Assembly (NCBI RefSeq): GCF_014850955.1
Contig: NZ_JACXSS010000001.1
Location: 4,588,001-4,652,000, forward strand
DNA: 64,000 nt
Direction: 5' to 3'
Origin: Methylomonas albis
Lineage (GTDB): Bacteria > Pseudomonadota > Gammaproteobacteria > Methylococcales > Methylomonadaceae
Shown: positions 19,961 to 28,021 of the stretch, in pieces
Numbering within the stretch: position 1 is the first letter of the stretch
How the letters are laid out: every line of letters begins with the position of its first letter
The notes under the pieces: generated by a model
What the model was told of the DNA's origin: nothing
Seen by the model: the letters and a program-made list of their open reading frames with translations, nothing else
Databases searched by the model: none
Made by a program: the position numbers and the translations under genes

Positions 19961-20012
19961 TTGTTCTATATTTGTTTTCATTGTATGCTTTTGCAAAACA
20001 AACACAGAACAA
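19961..20012 (+). promoter_or_regulatory. Nested inverted repeat at the lexA start, candidate operator
   Basis: TTGTTCT (19961) pairs with AGAACAA (20006), and inside it TTTGTTTT (19971) pairs with AAAACAAA (19995). Both share the same centre (19986.5) and end 2 bp before the lexA ATG. No E. coli-type CTGT-N8-ACAG SOS box is present, so this is a candidate for the cognate LexA operator; inference. Confidence 0.45.
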
Positions 20013-20014
20013 CA

Positions 20015-20644
20015 ATGGCACTCACCCGTAAACAACAAGAAATTTTCGACTTCCTGCTACAGAACCAGGAGCAATTCAGCCATCCGCCCACACTGGAAGA
20101 ATTGTGCGCGGCGATGGGGTTGAAATCGCGCGGTTCATTACACAGCCAGATCAAGGCGCTGATCGATGCCAATTTGATCGAAGCACCTGAACGTAAACAG
20201 CGCGGTATTCGCCTGACCGAACACGCTAAATCGCTGGTCAATAAAACGTCGGCATCCGGTATGTTGCCTTTTATCGGCACCATAGCCGCCGGCAGACCGA
20301 TAGAGGCGATCGAAAACATTTCTTATATGGCAGTGCCCGAAGAATTAAAAACCGAAAACCCTTGTTATGTGCTGAAAGTAAAGGGTGATTCGATGCAGGA
20401 AGAAGGTATTTTCGACGGCGATTGGGTGATCATCGAACAACGCAGTCACGCCCGTAACGGCGAAATCGTCGTCGCCTTGGTCGAAAAAGCCGAAGCGACA
20501 TTGAAGTTTATCGAGCAGTACCCACACGAAACCCTGCTAATTCCCGCCAATTCCTCAATGCAGGCCATGCGTTACCGGCCCGAGCAAGTGGAAATACAAG
20601 GGGTATTAGTCGGACAAATGCGTAGCTATACCAACCACCATTAG
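20015..20644 (+). CDS. lexA: SOS repressor LexA
   Basis: 209 residues. N-terminal winged helix (LTRKQQEIFDFLLQ, PTLEELCAAMGLKSRGSLHSQI) with C-terminal S24 self-cleaving domain. The Ala92-Gly93 cleavage site lies in TIAAGRPIEA, with the nucleophile Ser126 in GDSMQEEG and the general base Lys164 in ATLKF. ATG 20015 is chosen by homology; upstream codons fall in the operator-like dyad. RecA-stimulated cleavage would derepress SOS genes, including the small gene 9 bp downstream. Confidence 0.95.
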   Translation: MALTRKQQEIFDFLLQNQEQFSHPPTLEELCAAMGLKSRGSLHSQIKALIDANLIEAPERKQRGIRLTEHAKSLVNKTSASGMLPFIGTIAAGRPIEAIENISYMAVPEELKTENPCYVLKVKGDSMQEEGIFDGDWVIIEQRSHARNGEIVVALVEKAEATLKFIEQYPHETLLIPANSSMQAMRYRPEQVEIQGVLVGQMRSYTNHH

Positions 20645-20653
20645 GAGGAGATT

Positions 20654-20803
20654 ATGCTTCATCAATCCGTTCATATGCGCGATCAAAAAGCCAATCAAAC
20701 AGCCATGCTGAGCCGGGCAGACCGACAGGCCGCCATCAACATGATCGAGGAAATTACGCTGGTTGTGGTGCTGTGGGGAGTATTTTTATTAGCTACCGGC
20801 TGA
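20654..20803 (+). CDS. 49-residue single-TM protein in the lexA operon
   Basis: A small ORF 9 bp after lexA with an exceptionally strong ribosome site (TTAGGAGGAGATT-ATG). The 49 residues have a charged N-terminal half (MRDQKANQTAMLSRADRQAA) and a C-terminal transmembrane helix (about residues 34-48, TLVVVLWGVFLLATG). I do not recognise the family. Position and topology resemble unrelated SOS-induced membrane division inhibitors encoded near lexA in other bacteria (YneA, SidA, DivS); that role is inference. The NIF3-like gene follows after 48 bp. Confidence 0.65.
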   Translation: MLHQSVHMRDQKANQTAMLSRADRQAAINMIEEITLVVVLWGVFLLATG

Positions 20804-20851
20804 TGTTCGCCTCTACAAACTGTTTGGCATCGCCAACCTGCACCCGACACC

Positions 20852-21175
20852 ATGTATAAGCTGAGTTTTTACGTGCCGGTCAGCCATGCCGAACAGTTAA
20901 AACAAGCTTTGTTCGAGCAAGGTGCCGGGCGTATCGGCGATTACGACAATTGTTCCTGGCAAGTGCTAGGCGAAGGCCAATTTCGACCGCTCGCCGGTAG
21001 CGAACCTTATCTGGGCAACATTGGTGAAATTCAGCAGGTCGCCGAGTATAAGATAGAAATGGTCTGCGCCGACGAGTTGATCAAAACCGTAGTGCAAACC
21101 CTGCTGGCTTGCCATCCCTATCAGCAGCCGGCTTATGAGGTTTATAAGATTCTCGGCGTCACAGACCTACCCTAG
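20852..21175 (+). CDS. NIF3-like (YqfO insert-type) protein
   Basis: 107 residues, matching the stand-alone version of the PII/CutA-like domain inserted in YqfO/NIF3 proteins: MYKLSFYVPVSHAEQLKQAL, GAGRIGDYDNCSW and HPYQQPAYEVYKI are typical. Probably a soluble trimer; function unknown, metal or nucleotide binding has been suggested for relatives. It is the last gene of the lexA group before a repeat-filled intergenic stretch. Confidence 0.8.
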   Translation: MYKLSFYVPVSHAEQLKQALFEQGAGRIGDYDNCSWQVLGEGQFRPLAGSEPYLGNIGEIQQVAEYKIEMVCADELIKTVVQTLLACHPYQQPAYEVYKILGVTDLP

Positions 21176-21217
21176 GCGATTTGGCGCTGCTTGATAAACT
21201 CTGAACGCGCGGATTCC

Positions 21218-21395
21218 ATTCATGGTTCGACCAGCTCGCCCCGCAAAACACCAATCGCTTGCCTCTCGGTTGTCGAACAGCTTATCGTTCGTTTTTTATG
21301 CCTTGGTAGCCCCACCATCCCCGCGCCAAGGCAATACCGTAAAGTCATACCCAAGGGTACAAGAACCGTTCTGTTGAGCCTGTCGAACCATGAAT
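21218..21395. mobile_element. MITE-like element with 14-20 bp terminal inverted repeats
   Basis: ATTCATGGTTCGAC at 21218-21231 is the exact reverse complement of 21382-21395. Extending inward, 18 of 20 bases match. The 178-bp interior has no credible coding frame. The size and terminal repeats are those of a non-autonomous element; no target-site duplication is obvious. Confidence 0.65.
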
Positions 21396-21477
21396 GCCCT
21401 AACGGCGAGGCAAGGCACAACAGAAGGAATGCAGTCTTCTAACTTTCCTGAGCCCCGCTTTCGCTGGAACCCCAAAG

Positions 21478-21509
21478 TAAGGACTTTTATGCGTATCCTT
21501 CAGGATTTG
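21478..21509 (-). other. Chromosomal protospacer matching CRISPR spacer 55506-55537
   Basis: 32 bases identical to the spacer at 30 positions. On the crRNA-sense (minus) strand, mismatches are at positions 16 and 25, the seed is perfect, and the preceding trinucleotide (reverse complement of 21510-21512) is AAG, the preferred type I-E PAM. It lies immediately after the pilU stop codon and includes a small ATCCT-TC-AGGAT hairpin. Confidence 0.85.
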
Positions 21510-21510
21510 C

Positions 21511-22668
21511 TTAATGCCCCCCACCATCTTCATCGCCCTCTTTCTTGCTGATTTCTTCCAAGGCAAGACTGCCAGCCATCGAACCGGGCTGTTTGGTAGC
21601 CGATCCCAAACCTTCGCTCAGGTTGATTTTCAGTTTTAAATTGTTCGGCGAATCGGAGTTGCGCAAGGCCTCGTCCAAGGTAATCACGCCGCTTTTGTAT
21701 AGTTTCAGTAAATGGCTATCGAAGGTTTGCATGCCAATATTTTCGGATTTTTCCATGGCTTCCTTAATAGCGTGAATATCGCCTTTATGGATTAAATCGC
21801 TGACCAACTTAGTACCCAGCAAAATTTCGATAGCCGCCACTCGTTTGCCTTCGACAGTGGGTACCAGACGTTGCGAAATAAACGCTTGCAGATTCAAGGA
21901 CAAGTCCATCAACAACTGGGACCGGCGCTCTTCCGGGAAAAAGTTGATGATACGGTCCAATGCCTGATTGGCGTTGTTGGCGTGTAGCGTGGACAAACAC
22001 AGATGGCCGGTTTCAGCAAAAGCCAAGGCGTGTTCCATGGTCTCCTGACTGCGAATTTCGCCGATCAGAATCACATCCGGCGCCTGCCGCAAGGTGTTTT
22101 TCAACGCATCTTCATAACTGAGAGTATCAACACCCACTTCGCGTTGATTCACTAAGGATTTTTTATGCGGATGTACAAACTCAATCGGATCTTCAATGGT
22201 GATGATATGACCGGAGGAATTGCTGTTGCGATAGTCTATCAAGGCTGCCAAGGATGTCGATTTACCGGAACCGGTGCCGCCGACGAACAAAATCAGCCCG
22301 CGCTTTTCCATGATTTTATCTTTCAGGATTTGCGGCAAACCCAAGGCGTCGGCACTGGGAATATCCACCTTGATGTTACGAATCACCAACGCATAGCAAT
22401 TGCGCTGTTTGAAAATATTCACCCGAAACCGACCAATGCCTTCTTCGGAAATGGCCAGATTCATTTCCGGCACATGCTCGAAAGAGGCGCGTTGCTCGGC
22501 ATCCATGATGCCATCGGCAATTTCCTTGATGCGCTCGCGGCTGAGTTTAATGTTTTCCAGCGGTTTTAAAGTACCTTGAAACTTAGCCGCCGGTGGAGCG
22601 CCAGCCGTCAGATACAGATCCGAACCATCGTGCTGAACCAGGATTTTTAGATAGTCTTTAAATTCCAT
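21511..22668 (-). CDS. pilU: Type IV pilus retraction ATPase PilU
   Basis: Hexameric secretion ATPase assisting PilT in pilus retraction. 385 residues from ATG 22668 (MEFKDYLKILV). Walker A is GGTGSGKST, with an Asp box ITIEDPIEFVH, Walker B PDVILIGEIRSQETM and the His box LSTLHANNANQ. The C-terminal tail rich in acidic residues and Gly (EEISKKEGDEDGGGH), together with ELRKASS-free sequence, is PilU- rather than PilT-like. pilT itself is not in the window. It diverges from the histidine kinase at 22798. Confidence 0.9.
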   Translation of the reverse strand: MEFKDYLKILVQHDGSDLYLTAGAPPAAKFQGTLKPLENIKLSRERIKEIADGIMDAEQRASFEHVPEMNLAISEEGIGRFRVNIFKQRNCYALVIRNIKVDIPSADALGLPQILKDKIMEKRGLILFVGGTGSGKSTSLAALIDYRNSNSSGHIITIEDPIEFVHPHKKSLVNQREVGVDTLSYEDALKNTLRQAPDVILIGEIRSQETMEHALAFAETGHLCLSTLHANNANQALDRIINFFPEERRSQLLMDLSLNLQAFISQRLVPTVEGKRVAAIEILLGTKLVSDLIHKGDIHAIKEAMEKSENIGMQTFDSHLLKLYKSGVITLDEALRNSDSPNNLKLKINLSEGLGSATKQPGSMAGSLALEEISKKEGDEDGGGH

Positions 22669-22797
22669 ACGGGCGATTCTCGAATTGATAATGCCCAAAG
22701 TGTAGGCCAATACACCGACAAGTGAAGCCGAGTTAGCATTCGCTCACACCCTTGGATTTGCGTAAATTTCTTTGCCAAAAACAACAAGCTCTCGTTT

Positions 22798-25533
22798 ATG
22801 CTTGCATCCCTTAACTATTCCGGATTCGTCGAGATGCCCAATAGCCGACTCAACTTAACTCAATTTGAATATGAGACCGACTTGCTATACGGAATCATCG
22901 ACAGCATTAAGGAAGCCGTTATCGTTTTCGACGCCACATTCACGGTCATCGGCATCAACAGAGCGGCCGAGCTGTTGCTAGGCATTCGCTCAAACCTCAA
23001 CCTGCCGGCAGTTTGGGGCAATCGGCATTACCTATTTTCACCCGATGGCGTCACGCCCTTTCCAATCGAGCATCTACCGTGTTTTAAGACGGCGAATAGC
23101 AGCATGACTGAGACTATCGAATTACTTGTGAAACGCGCCAACGGCACCGAAGTTCCCGTCAGCGTTAGCGGTCGAGGCCTGCCGGATCGGAACGGCGTTA
23201 TATCGGCATGGCTCGCGGTGCTTGCCGCTACCGACACCTCCCCTAGGGATGCGATCAACAGTATCCCTAATTCGGCAAACACCCTGGCCAACGCTATTGC
23301 CATTAGCGAGTATGCCGAAAATTTACTGCTGGAAAAAGAGGCTGCAATTTTAGAGAGCCAACAGATTTTGCGCTCCGTACTCAATCATATGCCCGCAATG
23401 ATCGGCTACTGGGACAAAAATCTTATCAACAAATTTGGTAATAGAGCCTATGAAGAATGGTTCGGCTTTAGCGCCGAAAACTTGCTTGGCAAACATATAC
23501 GCGAAGTCATTGGCGACCAGTTATATGTGCTGAATAAACCGTTTATCGATGCTGTGCTCGGCGGACAAGCCCAATATTTCGAGCGTACCATTGTTAATTT
23601 TTCGGGTGAAACACGCTATACCCAAACCGCTTATTTGCCCGATGGCCCAGAAGAACAAGTAAAAGGGTTTTTCGTATTGGTCACCGATATTACCGAGTTG
23701 AAATTCGTGCAAAAACGTATCGGCGAGTCGGAAGCCAGCCTGCAAGCCATGTACGATAGCCTGCCGTTTTTAGCCTGGATGAAGGACAAAGACGGCAAAT
23801 ATATTCATGCAAACAAGCATTGGCTGCAAGCCGTGAACATCGACAATCTGCAAGATTTAGCCGATGTTACCGATTTCGACATTTGGCCCGAGGACCTGGC
23901 TAAGCATTATTTGGCGGTTGATCGCGAGGTAATGAGCACTCGACAACAAGTATCGTTAACCGAGAGAGCTTTCGACGCTGGGCGGGAAACTTGGACTGAA
24001 ACGATTAAAGCGCCCATCATCGACAACAAGGATAGTGTTCTGGGCACCATCGGCTTGGCCCGAGATATAACCGCAAGCCGCGGTGCGGAAGAACAACTGC
24101 GTAATTACAGCGAACGTTTGCGTCTGGCCACCAAAGCAGCGGCAATCGGAATTTGCGAATGGAATCTGAGCTTGGCTGTTGCGGATTGGGATGAACGCAT
24201 GTACCAGATTTTTGGCATTCCGCCGGGTACACCTATCGATTACCAAACCTGGGCGGACCTAGTGCTTGCCGAAGATTTACCGCATGCCGAAGCCAAACTC
24301 CGCAATTTGATTCGAGACCAACAAGAGGAACACTGGGAGTTTAGAATTCGCCGGAAAAGCGACGGCGCATTACGTTTCATTCAGGCTTCGGCAATCATAG
24401 CCGGCAATCCCAAAAGCGACGCGCAAAAAATTGTCGGGGTGAATATTGACGTCACCAATTTCAAGTTGATCGAAAACGCCTTACGTGAAAGTGAAGCCCA
24501 TCTCGCAAATGCCCAAGCGCAGGCTCATTTGGGCAGCTGGTCATTGGATATTGGAGAGAACTCTCTGAAGTGGTCGGATGAAAATTACCGGATTTTCGAC
24601 ACACCGTTGGGTACTCCGATAACTTATGAGGATTTCCTGGCCTGTGTACATCCGGATGATCGTGTGTTTGTTCAAAAAACCTGGCAGGCAGCTATGCAGG
24701 GTGAACCTTACGACATCCAACACCGCATCCTGACGAACGGTAAAGTAAAATGGCTAAGGCGGCGCGCCGAACCTGAATTTGCCGGTGACGGTAGCTTGGT
24801 GCGCTACATTGGAACCTCTCAGGACATCACCGAACTGAAGGAGATAGAAAAAAACCTGGAATCGTCCCGTTTGCAATTGCGGCAACTGGCAGCACGCCGG
24901 GAAAAAGCCAGAGAAGAAGAACGCAAACGCATGGCTCGCGAAGTTCATGACGAACTGGGGCAAATGCTGACCGCATTGCGAATGGAAATTTCGCTGCTGC
25001 GCATCAAATTCGCCATCAATAACCAGGGATTGTCTGACCAAATCCGCAACATCATGGAGTTACTGGACCAAACCATTCAGGTTACCCGCGATGTGGCAAC
25101 GTCTTTACGCCCCTCGGCGATAGAAATGGGTGTAGTGCCGGCTTTGGAGTGGCTGGCAAGAAAATTCTCGGAACAATCCGGCATTCAGTGTGATCTGTCT
25201 TATTCGGAAGATGATTTCAATATGGACGAGGAATGTGCAATCGTGATTTTTCGAATCGCCCAGGAATCGCTGACCAATGTGCTGCGGCATGCCGCTGCCA
25301 GCAAGGTAAGCGTTTCGGTAAACTTAGATTCCGGCCACTATTGCCTGGAAATTTACGATAATGGTCGCGGCTTTGACGCCAACGCACCCAATAAGACCAA
25401 ATCTTTTGGCCTGATTGGCATACGGGAACGCTCCCTAATGTTGGGCGGAGAAACAAATATTTCCAGCGTCCCGGGCCAAGGCACCTCCATCCAGGTGCGG
25501 ATCCCGGTTAACCCTACCAGACAAGAACTATGA
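22798..25533 (+). CDS. Multi-PAS sensor histidine kinase, NarX/LuxR-partner type
   Basis: 911 residues, apparently cytoplasmic (no clear TM helices). About four to five PAS/PAC domains span residues 25-680, including LNHMPAMIGYWDKNLINKFGN and SLPFLAWMKDKDGKYIHANKHW, then a coiled linker. The HisKA_3 dimerisation domain has the phosphoacceptor in MAREVHDELGQML, and the HATPase has DNGRGFDAN and GLIGIRERS. The stop overlaps the response regulator start (ATGA), so this is its cognate kinase. Ligand unknown; PAS domains may sense redox or small molecules. Confidence 0.92.
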   Translation: MLASLNYSGFVEMPNSRLNLTQFEYETDLLYGIIDSIKEAVIVFDATFTVIGINRAAELLLGIRSNLNLPAVWGNRHYLFSPDGVTPFPIEHLPCFKTANSSMTETIELLVKRANGTEVPVSVSGRGLPDRNGVISAWLAVLAATDTSPRDAINSIPNSANTLANAIAISEYAENLLLEKEAAILESQQILRSVLNHMPAMIGYWDKNLINKFGNRAYEEWFGFSAENLLGKHIREVIGDQLYVLNKPFIDAVLGGQAQYFERTIVNFSGETRYTQTAYLPDGPEEQVKGFFVLVTDITELKFVQKRIGESEASLQAMYDSLPFLAWMKDKDGKYIHANKHWLQAVNIDNLQDLADVTDFDIWPEDLAKHYLAVDREVMSTRQQVSLTERAFDAGRETWTETIKAPIIDNKDSVLGTIGLARDITASRGAEEQLRNYSERLRLATKAAAIGICEWNLSLAVADWDERMYQIFGIPPGTPIDYQTWADLVLAEDLPHAEAKLRNLIRDQQEEHWEFRIRRKSDGALRFIQASAIIAGNPKSDAQKIVGVNIDVTNFKLIENALRESEAHLANAQAQAHLGSWSLDIGENSLKWSDENYRIFDTPLGTPITYEDFLACVHPDDRVFVQKTWQAAMQGEPYDIQHRILTNGKVKWLRRRAEPEFAGDGSLVRYIGTSQDITELKEIEKNLESSRLQLRQLAARREKAREEERKRMAREVHDELGQMLTALRMEISLLRIKFAINNQGLSDQIRNIMELLDQTIQVTRDVATSLRPSAIEMGVVPALEWLARKFSEQSGIQCDLSYSEDDFNMDEECAIVIFRIAQESLTNVLRHAAASKVSVSVNLDSGHYCLEIYDNGRGFDANAPNKTKSFGLIGIRERSLMLGGETNISSVPGQGTSIQVRIPVNPTRQEL

Positions 25534-26162
25534 TTCAACTCATTATCGCCGACGACCATGCCATTGTGCGTGGCGGCCTCAAACAACTGTTCGCGCTCTC
25601 CATGGATATAACCGTCGCGGGAGAAGCGGAAAACAGCCAGCAATTGCTGAGTTTTCTCAATGAAAACGCTGTAGACCTGGTGTTACTGGATTTAACCATG
25701 CCCGATCTCGGCGGCGTGGAAATGATTAGTCTCATTCGCGGCAAATATCCGGACTTACCCATCCTAATTTTGAGCATGCACAACGAATTGCAAATCGTCT
25801 CTCGCGCGTTAAAAGCAGGCGCGAACGGCTATTTGACCAAGGATAACGATCCGGAAACATTGCTGATTGCCATTCGCCGGGTGGCCGCCGGCGGCCGTTA
25901 TATCGACCCTAAACTTGCCGAAAAGATGGTGTTTGAATTCGAAGGTTCGGTGCAAAGCAAACCCCATGAGAAATTATCCGAACGCGAGTTTCAAATCTTA
26001 CAGTTACTGGCCAAGGGTCAAAGCCTAAACGACATCGGCCGCGACCTGTCCATTAGCAATAAGACCGTCAGTACTTACAAAGCTCGGTTGTTTGAAAAGT
26101 TGCACATCAGCAATAACGCCGAATTGATCCGCTACTACGATGCACATCGGCTAAATATATAA
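25530..26162 (+). CDS. NarL/FixJ-family response regulator
   Basis: 210 residues: receiver domain with acidic pocket (IIADDHAIVRGG), phosphoacceptor Asp in DLVLLDLTMPDLGG, and Lys in YLTKDN; then a LuxR-type helix-turn-helix (LSEREFQILQLLAKGQSLNDIGRDLSISNKTVSTY). It is the output partner of the upstream kinase, with a 4-bp overlap. Its targets cannot be read from the sequence. A hairpin terminator lies 120 bp downstream. Confidence 0.95.
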   Translation: MIQLIIADDHAIVRGGLKQLFALSMDITVAGEAENSQQLLSFLNENAVDLVLLDLTMPDLGGVEMISLIRGKYPDLPILILSMHNELQIVSRALKAGANGYLTKDNDPETLLIAIRRVAAGGRYIDPKLAEKMVFEFEGSVQSKPHEKLSEREFQILQLLAKGQSLNDIGRDLSISNKTVSTYKARLFEKLHISNNAELIRYYDAHRLNI

Positions 26163-26282
26163 CCCCATTGCCTGATACAAATAGAACTGTTTTAACGGTT
26201 GGCCAGTTTAGAATTTGAAGCTATTGCGACACCATCGAGAAGCCGGTCATAGCGGCCGACAAATTGGACATCAACAAGCATC

Positions 26283-26306
26283 AAACCGCTGTTTTTCTGC
26301 GGTTTT
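26283..26306 (+). terminator. Rho-independent terminator after the two-component operon
   Basis: AAACCGC and GCGGTTTT pair around a 9-nt loop and are followed by T-rich bases. A TATAAT box for the next gene is at 26377-26382. Confidence 0.6.
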
Positions 26307-26412
26307 CTCCGCAGGTATTTGCCAAATTAATTACCGGACAGCGCGCCTAGCAGCCGCATCTTGCTGCAATCCGCAGTATAATGCGCCGTTTTTCCTGCTA
26401 GACATCTGATTT

Positions 26413-27456
26413 ATGAGTCAACAAAGAAAAGCAGTGGCGCTGATTTCCGGCGGCCTGGATTCCATGCTGGCCAGCCAGGCCATTATGGAGCAAGGCATCC
26501 ACGTCGAGGGCATCAACTTTTTCACCGGCTTTTGCGTGGAAGGCCACACCCACGCCATTCGCAAACAAGACACCGATAAGGTCAAGCGTAACAACTCGTT
26601 ATGGGTTGCCGAGCAGCTGGGCATCAAACTGCACATCATCGATATTATCGAAGAATACAAGCAAGTACTGCTCAACCCCAAGCACGGCTACGGCGCCAAC
26701 CTGAACCCCTGCCTGGACTGCAAGATTTTCATGGTGAATAAGGCCAAACAGTGGATGCAGGAAAACGGCTTCGATTTCATCATCACCGGCGAAGTGGTCG
26801 GCCAACGGCCCATGTCGCAGCGCAAGCAAACCATGCCCATCGTCGCCGCCGAATCCGGAGCCGACGATTTACTGGTCAGACCCTTATCCGCTCAAAACTT
26901 ACCCGCCACCTTACCGGAACGCGAAGGCTGGATCAGCCGCGACAAGCTGTTCGGCTTCAGCGGCCGCTCCCGCAAACCGCAAATGGAACTGGCAAGGGAA
27001 TACGGCTTTACCGACTACGCGCAACCAGCCGGCGGCTGCTGCTTTTTAACCGACGAAGCTTATTCGTTAAAACTGGTGGATTTGTGGAAAGCGCGCGGCG
27101 AACGCGATTACGATCTGGACGACGTGATGCTGTTGAAAGTGGGCAGACATATTCGCCCCAAACCGCATTTCAAAGTCATCGTGGCTCGCGAGGACGGCGA
27201 AGCCCGCTTCATGAGTGGCTATAAAAAAGTGTTTGTCAGCATGAACTGCGCCAGCCATCGCGGCCCGCTGGCCTTGATCGACGGCACGCCTAGCGAAGAC
27301 GATCTGCTGCAGGCGGCGCAGATTACCGCGCGCTACGGCCAAGGCCGCGAAGCCGAGCAGGTGGAAGTGACCATTCGTGATCGCGAAGGCAATGAGCGCA
27401 ATGTGTTCGTTAAGCCCTTGCTCGCCGACGAAATTCCGGAGGCTTGGTTCGTATGA
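26413..27456 (+). CDS. ThiI/MnmA-like PP-loop sulfurtransferase with NFACT-R-like C terminus
   Basis: 347 residues. The N-terminal PP-loop ATP-pyrophosphatase has SGGLDSMLASQAI and FDFIITGEVVGQRPMSQ, with CLDCKIFM and GGCCF cysteines that could relay sulfur. The C-terminal ~120 residues (RHIRPKPHFKVIVAREDGEARFM) resemble the NFACT-R/DUF814 domain. Databases often call such proteins tRNA thiouridine methyltransferases, but the architecture suggests a ThiI-like tRNA or metabolite thiolation enzyme. It overlaps the TusA-like gene by 4 bp, a natural sulfur donor. Function is inferred. Confidence 0.75.
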   Translation: MSQQRKAVALISGGLDSMLASQAIMEQGIHVEGINFFTGFCVEGHTHAIRKQDTDKVKRNNSLWVAEQLGIKLHIIDIIEEYKQVLLNPKHGYGANLNPCLDCKIFMVNKAKQWMQENGFDFIITGEVVGQRPMSQRKQTMPIVAAESGADDLLVRPLSAQNLPATLPEREGWISRDKLFGFSGRSRKPQMELAREYGFTDYAQPAGGCCFLTDEAYSLKLVDLWKARGERDYDLDDVMLLKVGRHIRPKPHFKVIVAREDGEARFMSGYKKVFVSMNCASHRGPLALIDGTPSEDDLLQAAQITARYGQGREAEQVEVTIRDREGNERNVFVKPLLADEIPEAWFV

Positions 27457-27677
27457 GTGAACATGTTTTGAACGCCCGCCGCCTGCTCTGCCCGCTGCCG
27501 GTGATCCGCACTCAGGACAAGGTCAAAACCCTGCAAGCCGGCGACGTGTTGACGGTGGAATGTACCGATCCCGGTGTGATGCAGGATATTCCGGCTTGGT
27601 GTCGGATTAATGGGCATCGGGTTTTGGATACACGAGTTGTCGATGGTGAGTATGTGATTGTGTTGGAAGTGGGCTAA
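27453..27677 (+). CDS. TusA/YedF-family sulfurtransferase
   Basis: 74 residues of the SirA/TusA fold. The conserved persulfide Cys lies in RRLLCPLPVIRTQDKVKTL (CPxP motif, about residue 13), followed by GDVLTVECTDPGVMQDIPAWC. Start ATG 27453 overlaps the stop of the upstream PP-loop gene, implying a two-gene sulfur-relay unit. Structured repeat C begins 6 bp after the stop codon. Confidence 0.88.
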   Translation: MSEHVLNARRLLCPLPVIRTQDKVKTLQAGDVLTVECTDPGVMQDIPAWCRINGHRVLDTRVVDGEYVIVLEVG

Positions 27678-27682
27678 GTTGG

Positions 27683-27934
27683 TTGTGTCGCTATCGCGAC
27701 GGATTAATTTGATGTCGGGTCTCGGCCCGACAGCCGAGATACTTTCTTTTGCATCGCCAAAAGAAAGTATCCAAAGAAAAGGCGACCCGGATGCCGCTTT
27801 GATCCTGCGCGCCGAAGCTTTCGACGGGGATCGACAGAAGGGGCTTCCTGCCCCTCTGTCGATGTGCGGCATCCCTGCCGCACCCCTACGGGCTATTCCC
27901 GCCGAAAGCTCCGGTGCTCGGCGCGGCATACGGG
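27683..27934 (+). repeat. Structured hairpin repeat, copy C
   Basis: Reads GTCGC-TATC-GCGAC, GTCGGG-TCTCGG-CCCGAC, CTTTCTTTTG/CAAAAGAAAG, then CCCGGATGCCGC that pairs with the terminal GCGGCATACGGG. Inside are the CGAAGCTTTCGACGGG/CCCGCCGAAAGCTCCG stem and hairpins ATCGACAGAAGGGGC/GCCCCTCTGTCGAT and GTGCGGCA/TGCCGCAC. It is inverted relative to copy D at 29246-29639, and between them lie two AT-rich genes. Confidence 0.9.
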
Positions 27935-28021
27935 AGGAAAAACCGTCGTGACAGAAATGAACGATTTATTTGCGAACACTGGACGATATGCAGAAACCAT
28001 TAAATACTCGTTAGGCGCAAT

